Assembly: GCF_016798325.1 (NCBI RefSeq)
Contig: NZ_JAERVO010000005.1
Coordinates: 307,367 to 371,366, forward strand
Length of the DNA stretch: 64,000 nt
Direction of reading: 5' to 3'
Origin: Marinobacter mangrovi
GTDB taxonomy: Bacteria > Pseudomonadota > Gammaproteobacteria > Pseudomonadales > Oleiphilaceae
This document shows, piece after piece, positions 58,611 to 64,000 of this stretch (its first letter is position 1; the number at the start of each line of letters is the position of its first letter). The translations under genes were made by a program, and so were the position numbers. A model generated the notes under the pieces. It searched no databases and was not told where the DNA came from. It worked only from the letters and a program-made list of their open reading frames with translations.

Positions 58611-59290
58611 AGCAGTTCTTCGATGGCCAGTGGCCGGACACCATCCTGTTTGACCTGGACGGCACGCTGGTGGACAGCGCGCCGGATCTGGCGGCGGCGA
58701 TCGACGCCATGCTGGAAGGCCTGGGTCGCCCGCCTGCAGGTGCGGACAAGGTCCGCCAGTGGGTGGGTAATGGCGCGGGGATTCTGGTTCGCCGCGCCCT
58801 GGCCGACCGGTTCGATCACGAAAACGGCCCGGCCCTGAGCGACGCCGATTTTCACGATGCCCAGACGCTCTTTTTCAAGGCCTACGCCGATCTCAACGGC
58901 GGGCTTTCCCGCGTCTATGACGGCGTCGAGCCCTTCCTGAAAGCCGCCAAGGCGGCCGGCGGCCGACTGGCGGTGGTGACCAACAAGCCGACGGCCTTCA
59001 CCGGTCCGCTGCTGGAGAAGATGAACCTGGCGCACTGGTTCGACGTGGCCATCAGTGGCGACACGCTGCCGGTAAAGAAACCCGATCCGGCCCAGCTGCA
59101 TCACGCCATCGAACAACTGGACGGCGATGCCGGCCGCACCCTGATGGTGGGCGACTCCATCAACGACATCGAAGCCGCCCAGCGCGCCGGCGTTCCGGTG
59201 GTCGCCGTGCGCTATGGATACAACTACGGGGGACGCATCGACGAGATGGGCGCCGATATTGTGGTTGATTCGCTGGTGGAGCTTTTGTAA
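58607..59290 (+). CDS. gph: Phosphoglycolate phosphatase
   Basis: 227 residues, HAD family: [15 protein letters not shown] (nucleophile Asp), [14 protein letters not shown] and [20 protein letters not shown]. Removes 2-phosphoglycolate. Placed between rpe and trpE as in Pseudomonas-type genomes. Confidence 0.93.
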   Translation: MKQFFDGQWPDTILFDLDGTLVDSAPDLAAAIDAMLEGLGRPPAGADKVRQWVGNGAGILVRRALADRFDHENGPALSDADFHDAQTLFFKAYADLNGGLSRVYDGVEPFLKAAKAAGGRLAVVTNKPTAFTGPLLEKMNLAHWFDVAISGDTLPVKKPDPAQLHHAIEQLDGDAGRTLMVGDSINDIEAAQRAGVPVVAVRYGYNYGGRIDEMGADIVVDSLVELL

Positions 59291-59315
59291 CCTCACCGCA
59301 GATTGAACGTTTTTG

Positions 59316-59414
59316 ATGGAGCTTCCTGCCGTGCGGGGACTGAAACTGACTGCAAAAGCGCGCAACGTGCTCAGCACACGCGCAACTCGATGGTGGCGAT
59401 GGCGCACCGGCTGA
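59316..59414 (+). CDS. trpL: trp leader peptide (attenuator)
   Basis: Coding frame ending RWWRWRTG and TGA, with three Trp codons in four positions at 59391-59402. Start either GTG 59331 (GGAG nine bases upstream; 27 residues) or the in-frame ATG 59316. GGTGAGCGC and GCGCTTGCC (59425-59452) form a stem after the stop. This is a transcription-attenuation arrangement sensing charged tRNA-Trp for trpE; a T-run terminator is not obvious. Confidence 0.75.
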   Translation: MELPAVRGLKLTAKARNVLSTRATRWWRWRTG

Positions 59415-59527
59415 TTGTCAGCCCGGTGAGCGCACGTGTACCCGCGCTTGCCTGAACGACTCCACGGGGCCTTGTGTGTTGGCATCCGGTGGGGAATTGA
59501 GCAGATCAGATTTCAGGAAACCAGAGC

Positions 59528-61015
59528 ATGACGCCCGAACAGTTCGCCGACCTGGCCCAGGCCGGCTATAACCGCATCCCTGTCCAACGCGAAGTCCTCG
59601 CCGATCTGGACACACCTCTCAGCACCTACATCAAACTGGCCACGGGGCCGTATACCTACCTGTTTGAATCCGTCACCGGCGGCGAAAAATGGGGCCGTTA
59701 CTCGATCATCGGCCTGCCCTGCCGCGAGATCCTGCGGGTTGAGGGCAACAACGTCACCATCGCCCGTGACGGCGAGGTCATCGAGGAAACCACCAGCGAC
59801 GATCCGCTCGATTTCGTCGAGCAGTACCAGGCGCGCTTCAATTCGCCAGACCTGCCGGAACTGCCGCTGTTCAACGGCGGCCTGGTGGGCTATTTCGGCT
59901 ACGACACCGTGCGTTACATCGAAAAGCGTCTGGCGGCCACCTGCCCGCCGGATCAGCTGGGCACGCCGGACATCCTGCTGATGGTGTCCGATGAAGTGGT
60001 GGTCTTCGATAACCTGCGCGGCAAGCTGCACCTGATCGTCCACGTGAACCCGGAAGACGCCGACGCGCTGGCGCATGCCGAAGCGCGGCTGGATGCGCTG
60101 GAAGATCAGCTGCACCACAGCACCGTGGACGCCCCGGTCACCCCGGAAGCGCTGCGCGGTACTCAGGTGGACGAGACGGATTTCGTCTCCGGTTTCACCG
60201 AGGATCGCTTCAAGGACGCGGTCGACACCATCAAGAACTACGTGCTCGACGGCGATGTGATGCAGACGGTCATCTCCCAGCGCATGTCGATCCCGTTCGC
60301 GGCACCGCCACTGAACCTGTACCGCTCGCTGCGGGTGCTGAACCCGTCGCCGTACATGTATTTCCTCGATCTGGAGGATTTCCACATCGTCGGGTCCTCG
60401 CCGGAAATCCTGGCGCGGGTCGAAGACGAGCAGGTCACCGTCCGTCCGATTGCCGGCACCCGCAAGCGCGGCGCCACCGAAGCCGAAGACCGTGCGCTGG
60501 AAGCGGAACTCGTGGCCGATCCCAAAGAGATCGCCGAGCACCTGATGCTGATCGACCTGGGCCGCAACGACGCCGGTCGCGTCTCGGAAACCGGTACCGT
60601 CCGTTTGACCGAGAAGATGGCGGTGGAACGCTATTCCCACGTGATGCACATCGTCTCCAACGTGACCGGCCGGCTGAAGCCGGACACCTCCTGCATCGAC
60701 GTGCTGCGCGCCACCCTGCCGGCGGGCACCCTCAGCGGCGCCCCGAAGATCCGCGCCATGGAGATCATCGACGAACTGGAGCCGGTCAAGCGCGGCGTCT
60801 ACGGCGGCGCTGTCGGCTACCTGTCTTGGAACGGTAATATGGACACAGCGATCGCCATCCGCACCGCGGTCATCAAGGACGACACCCTGCACATCCAGGC
60901 CGGCGCGGGCATCGTCGCCGATTCAGTGCCCCGTCTCGAATGGAAAGAGACGATGAACAAGGGCCGCGCCATTTTCCGCGCGGTGGGCATGGCACTGAAC
61001 GAATTCGACCGCTGA
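59528..61015 (+). CDS. trpE: Anthranilate synthase component I
   Basis: 495 residues. [16 protein letters not shown] carries the LLES-type tryptophan feedback site; [39 protein letters not shown] and [16 protein letters not shown] are catalytic motifs. With TrpG converts chorismate to anthranilate. First gene of the operon, behind the leader peptide. Confidence 0.95.
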   Translation: MTPEQFADLAQAGYNRIPVQREVLADLDTPLSTYIKLATGPYTYLFESVTGGEKWGRYSIIGLPCREILRVEGNNVTIARDGEVIEETTSDDPLDFVEQYQARFNSPDLPELPLFNGGLVGYFGYDTVRYIEKRLAATCPPDQLGTPDILLMVSDEVVVFDNLRGKLHLIVHVNPEDADALAHAEARLDALEDQLHHSTVDAPVTPEALRGTQVDETDFVSGFTEDRFKDAVDTIKNYVLDGDVMQTVISQRMSIPFAAPPLNLYRSLRVLNPSPYMYFLDLEDFHIVGSSPEILARVEDEQVTVRPIAGTRKRGATEAEDRALEAELVADPKEIAEHLMLIDLGRNDAGRVSETGTVRLTEKMAVERYSHVMHIVSNVTGRLKPDTSCIDVLRATLPAGTLSGAPKIRAMEIIDELEPVKRGVYGGAVGYLSWNGNMDTAIAIRTAVIKDDTLHIQAGAGIVADSVPRLEWKETMNKGRAIFRAVGMALNEFDR

Positions 61016-61025
61016 GGGCTGCACC

Positions 61026-61631
61026 ATGTTATTGATGATCGACAACTACGATTCCTTTACCTACAACGTGGTGCAGTACCTCGCCGAGCTGGGCGCGGAT
61101 GTCCACGTGTATCGCAACGACGAGATCACCGTCGAGCAGATCGAGGCACTGAATCCCGAGCGGCTGGTTATTTCCCCGGGCCCCTGCACGCCGAACGAGG
61201 CGGGCATTTCGATGGAAGCCATTCGTCATTTCGCCGGCAAGCTGCCGATCCTGGGCATTTGCCTGGGCCACCAGTCCATTGGCCAGGTCTACGGCGGCAA
61301 CGTCATCCGCGCCGGTCAGGTGATGCACGGCAAGACGTCCCCGGTTTTCCATGCGGATACCGGCGTGTTCCGCGGCCTCAACAACCCGCTGGAAGCCACG
61401 CGCTATCACAGCCTGGTGATCGACAAGGACAGCCTGCCGGACTGCCTGGAGGTCACCGCCTGGACCCGCAACAGCGACGGTTCGGTGGAAGAGATCATGG
61501 GCGTACGCCACAAGACGTTGCCGATCGAAGGCGTCCAGTTCCACCCGGAATCCATCATGACCGAGCAGGGCCACGAGTTGCTGCGCAATTTCCTGCGAAT
61601 CCCGTCCACGGCCCCGACCAAAGCGGCCTGA
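61026..61631 (+). CDS. trpG: Anthranilate synthase component II (glutamine amidotransferase)
   Basis: 201 residues. Class I amidotransferase triad: C79 (GICLGHQ) with His-Glu in [20 protein letters not shown] and [11 protein letters not shown] are typical. Supplies ammonia to TrpE; may also serve as PabA. Ten bases after trpE. Confidence 0.95.
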   Translation: MLLMIDNYDSFTYNVVQYLAELGADVHVYRNDEITVEQIEALNPERLVISPGPCTPNEAGISMEAIRHFAGKLPILGICLGHQSIGQVYGGNVIRAGQVMHGKTSPVFHADTGVFRGLNNPLEATRYHSLVIDKDSLPDCLEVTAWTRNSDGSVEEIMGVRHKTLPIEGVQFHPESIMTEQGHELLRNFLRIPSTAPTKAA

Positions 61632-61658
61632 GCGCATAAGGACCAGAGAGAGACTGCA

Positions 61659-62687
61659 ATGGATATCAAAGCTGCACTGAACCGCATCGTTGAGAACCTG
61701 GACCTGACCACCGAGGAAATGAAATCGGTGATGCGCATCGTGATGAACGGCGAGGCGACGGACGCCCAGATCGGCGCCCTGATGATGGGTCTGCGCATGA
61801 AGAGCGAAACCATCGACGAAATCACCGGCGCCACGGAAGTCATGCGCGAGCTGGCCACCAAGGTCACCATCAACGCCGACTACCTGGTGGATATCGTTGG
61901 CACCGGCGGTGATGGTGCCAATCTGTTCAACGTATCCTCTGCCTCCGCGTTTGTTGTCGCAGCGGCCGGCGGCACCGTCGCCAAGCACGGCGGCCGCGCG
62001 GTCTCCTCCCGCAGCGGGAGCGCCGACTTGCTGGAAAAGGCGGGCATCAACCTGGAAATGACGCCGGAACAGGTTGGTCGATGCATTGAACAAATCGGCG
62101 TCGGCTTCATGTTCGCACCGGCCCACCACAGCGCCATGCGGCACGCCGTTGGACCGCGTAAAGAGCTGGGCATGCGGACAATGTTCAACATCCTCGGCCC
62201 CATGACCAACCCGGCGGGCGTCAAACGCCAGGTGATCGGCGTCTTTACCGAACGCCTGTGCCGCCCGATGGCGGAGGTACTGAATCGCCTCGGCAGCGAG
62301 CACATCATGGTGGTTCACTCCAAAGATGGGCTGGACGAGATCAGCCTCGCCAACAAGACCCACGTGGCCGAACTGAAAGACGGCCAGATCACCGAGTACG
62401 ACATCTCGCCGGAAGACTTCGGCCTCAAGAGCCAGAGCCTTTTGGGCCTGTCCGTGGAAAGCTCGGAAGAGTCGCTGAACCTGATCAATGCGGCGTTTGG
62501 CACCGGTCACAGTGAAAATGCCGACAAGGCGCGGGATCTGATTGCCCTGAACGCCGGCGCGGCGATTTACGTCTCGGGCATTGCCAAAACCATGCAGGAA
62601 GGCGTCGAGCTGGCACTGGATGCCATCGGCAGCGGTCTGGCCAAGGGCAAGATGACCGAACTGGCCGACTTTTCCCACTGTTTCTGA
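61659..62687 (+). CDS. trpD: Anthranilate phosphoribosyltransferase
   Basis: 342 residues. [24 protein letters not shown] binds phosphoribosyl pyrophosphate; [21 protein letters not shown] and [36 protein letters not shown] are anthranilate-site motifs. Third gene of the trp operon. Confidence 0.95.
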   Translation: MDIKAALNRIVENLDLTTEEMKSVMRIVMNGEATDAQIGALMMGLRMKSETIDEITGATEVMRELATKVTINADYLVDIVGTGGDGANLFNVSSASAFVVAAAGGTVAKHGGRAVSSRSGSADLLEKAGINLEMTPEQVGRCIEQIGVGFMFAPAHHSAMRHAVGPRKELGMRTMFNILGPMTNPAGVKRQVIGVFTERLCRPMAEVLNRLGSEHIMVVHSKDGLDEISLANKTHVAELKDGQITEYDISPEDFGLKSQSLLGLSVESSEESLNLINAAFGTGHSENADKARDLIALNAGAAIYVSGIAKTMQEGVELALDAIGSGLAKGKMTELADFSHCF

Positions 62688-62702
62688 GAGCGATTTGCAC
62701 CG

Positions 62703-63509
62703 ATGACTGAGACCGACCGCACCCCGACCATCCTGCGCCGCATCGTCGATCGCAAGTGGGAAGAAATCGACCACCGCCAACGTCGCCAGCCGCTGGCCGA
62801 CGTGCGTGCCCGGGCCGCTGATAAGCCGGCAGCCCGGGGCTTTGCCAACGCTCTTCGCGCGCGGATCGAGAAGTCGTCCCCAGCCGTCATCGCAGAAGTG
62901 AAAAAGGCGTCGCCCAGCAAAGGCGTGATTCGCGACCCGTTCGAGCCGGCCGCCATTGCAGAGAGCTACGAGGCGGGCGGCGCGGCCTGCCTGTCGGTAC
63001 TGACCGATCACGATTTCTTCCAGGGTCACGAAGATTATCTGGCCCAGGCACGTCGGGCCTGTAGCCTGCCCGTCATCCGCAAGGATTTCATGGTCGCGCC
63101 CTACCAGATCTATGAAAGCCGGATGATCGAAGCCGACTGCATCCTGCTGATCGCAGCCTGCCTGACCAAGGACCAGATGCAGGAACTGGCAGGCATCGCC
63201 GGCGAAATCGGCCTGGATGTGCTGGTGGAAGTCCACAACGGCGAGGAACTGGATGACGCGCTGACGCTGGACACGCCGCTGGTAGGCATCAACAACCGCG
63301 ACCTGCATACGTTTGAGGTGTCACTGGACACCACCTTCGAACTGCACAAGCGCATCCCGGACGAGCGCCTGACCATCACCGAAAGCGGCATCCTGACCCG
63401 CGACGACGTCACGGCCATGACCGACAACGGCATCTACGGCTTCCTGGTCGGCGAATCCTTCATGCGCGCACCGGATCCAGGTGCAAAACTGCAGGAACTG
63501 TTCTTCTAA
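62703..63509 (+). CDS. trpC: Indole-3-glycerol-phosphate synthase
   Basis: 268 residues. [40 protein letters not shown] and [18 protein letters not shown] are the catalytic barrel motifs. Separate from TrpF. Last gene of this operon; trpFBA are not in the window. No clear terminator follows within 50 bases. Confidence 0.95.
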   Translation: MTETDRTPTILRRIVDRKWEEIDHRQRRQPLADVRARAADKPAARGFANALRARIEKSSPAVIAEVKKASPSKGVIRDPFEPAAIAESYEAGGAACLSVLTDHDFFQGHEDYLAQARRACSLPVIRKDFMVAPYQIYESRMIEADCILLIAACLTKDQMQELAGIAGEIGLDVLVEVHNGEELDDALTLDTPLVGINNRDLHTFEVSLDTTFELHKRIPDERLTITESGILTRDDVTAMTDNGIYGFLVGESFMRAPDPGAKLQELFF

Positions 63510-63554
63510 CTTCCTCTCCCCCAGCCCTTTCCAGCGCTATCGCGAGCCTGGATC

Positions 63555-63664
63555 GAAGCCCTGGGCACCCTCCGCTTCCGCAGCGGGACAGGACGGCCCG
63601 CGCCGCATCCGGCGGTCAGGAATGACCCTCGGAGGCGGCGGAAGCGGAGGGTGTCCAGGGCTTC
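63555..63664. repeat. 27-bp inverted repeat (downstream of trpC)
   Basis: GAAGCCCTGGGCACCCTCCG... (63555-63581) faces GCGGAAGCGGAGGGTGTCCAG... (63638-63664) with one mismatch. Large stem in gene-free DNA 63510-64000. Confidence 0.8.
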
Positions 63665-63735
63665 TGGCTTGAGTTCGGTTCCCCTACAGCATTTTGTCGG
63701 ACCTTGGCCTTTATAAGACTGGATTCTCGGGGCAG

Positions 63736-63843
63736 AAGCGGGGCACCGGCAGGGCTTACGCCGTCTTAGAGGGTCTTCCCTGACCGCCTAATCCGGTCGG
63801 AGACATCCCTGTCTCCTGCTCCAGCCCCGCCGGTGCCCCGCTT
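63736..63843. repeat. 21-bp inverted repeat with inner hairpin
   Basis: AAGCGGGGCACCGGCAGGGC (63736-63755) faces GCCCCGCCGGTGCCCCGCTT (63824-63843) with one mismatch; inside lies GGAGACA-TCCC-TGTCTCC (63799-63816), a perfect small stem. No gene is recognised to the window end. Confidence 0.78.
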
Positions 63844-64000
63844 CGGTTGGACTTTGGCGGGTGGTCGCTGTGTTCGGTCCCTTTCTGGTTTTCCTTCCGG
63901 CTCTGGCCTGGGATTTATTGTCTTGGCGCAGGCAAGATTTCGCCCAGTCAGCAAGATGTGGCCCGCCGGGAGCCATTGTTTGCTTGGTGCTGGGGGTTGG

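Noticed and set aside
61029..63308. 759-codon minus-strand frame opposite trpG, trpD and trpC
   Set aside because: Mirror frame of three well-identified genes; composition rich in Ala, Gly, His and Gln and no family resemblance.

Overview
The window reads as a stretch of gammaproteobacterial chromosome, most like a marine member of the Marinobacter/Pseudomonas neighbourhood. This assignment is inferred from gene content and order and was not tested by a search. The core genome is GC-rich. It carries the gammaproteobacterial blocks lptD-surA-pdxA-ksgA-apaH and amgK-murU-djlA-like, and rpe-gph-trpE-trpG-trpD-trpC, together with slmA and a lipase with its Lif foldase.

Region 1 (1-3,770) has an NsrR-type Rrf2 regulator, a small unknown protein, a zinc alcohol dehydrogenase and a run of minus-strand accessory genes (GFA-family, YnfA-family and two SnoaL/NTF2-fold proteins).

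Region 2 (about 3,815-19,740) is a sedentary chromosomal integron. A tyrosine recombinase intI (18,721-19,719, +) lies beside an inferred attI. It is followed leftwards by about 28 cassettes, nearly all with one minus-strand gene ending at or near an attC core (GTTA...). I count 27 attC sites plus one vestigial site behind a ParD-like/methionine aminopeptidase pair at the far end. intI has a perfect CTGT-N8-ACAG LexA box over its inferred -10 element. Recognisable cassette products include a CdiI-type immunity protein, a 2OG-Fe(II) oxygenase, a VOC protein, a low-molecular-weight phosphatase-like protein, a secreted L,D-transpeptidase, and DUF2314, DUF2750 and DUF3024 proteins. A HEPN-like protein occupies the first cassette. 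Two cassettes are diverged copies of each other and carry no long gene. Both hold a short CPxCG reading frame interrupted at the same codon by different stops, and this is the least explained object in the window.

Region 3 (19,740-45,160) holds an FMN reductase, a cyclopropane-synthase-like methyltransferase coupled to a geranylgeranyl-reductase-like flavoprotein, a large lipoprotein, Dps, a dihydrolipoyl dehydrogenase, a LysE exporter and a chemoreceptor. It continues with DAHP synthase behind a probable aromatic leader peptide, prephenate dehydratase, lipase/foldase, a hybrid kinase overlapping a LuxR-type regulator, an acetolactate-synthase-like enzyme, an aminotransferase and an inositol monophosphatase. 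Two families of short inverted repeats (REP-like) occur at about 23.1 and 30.8-31.1 kb.

Region 4 (45,400-63,509) is core: slmA, thiG, thiS, a DUF423 gene, apaH, ksgA, pdxA, surA and lptD on the minus strand, then amgK, murU and a DjlA-like gene on the plus strand. A DUF3530 gene follows on minus, then rpe, gph, a trp leader peptide with WWRW, and trpE-trpG-trpD-trpC. The last 490 bases contain only nested inverted repeats. Aromatic amino-acid synthesis is a recurring theme: DAHP synthase, prephenate dehydratase and the trp genes are all here, two of them behind putative attenuator peptides.
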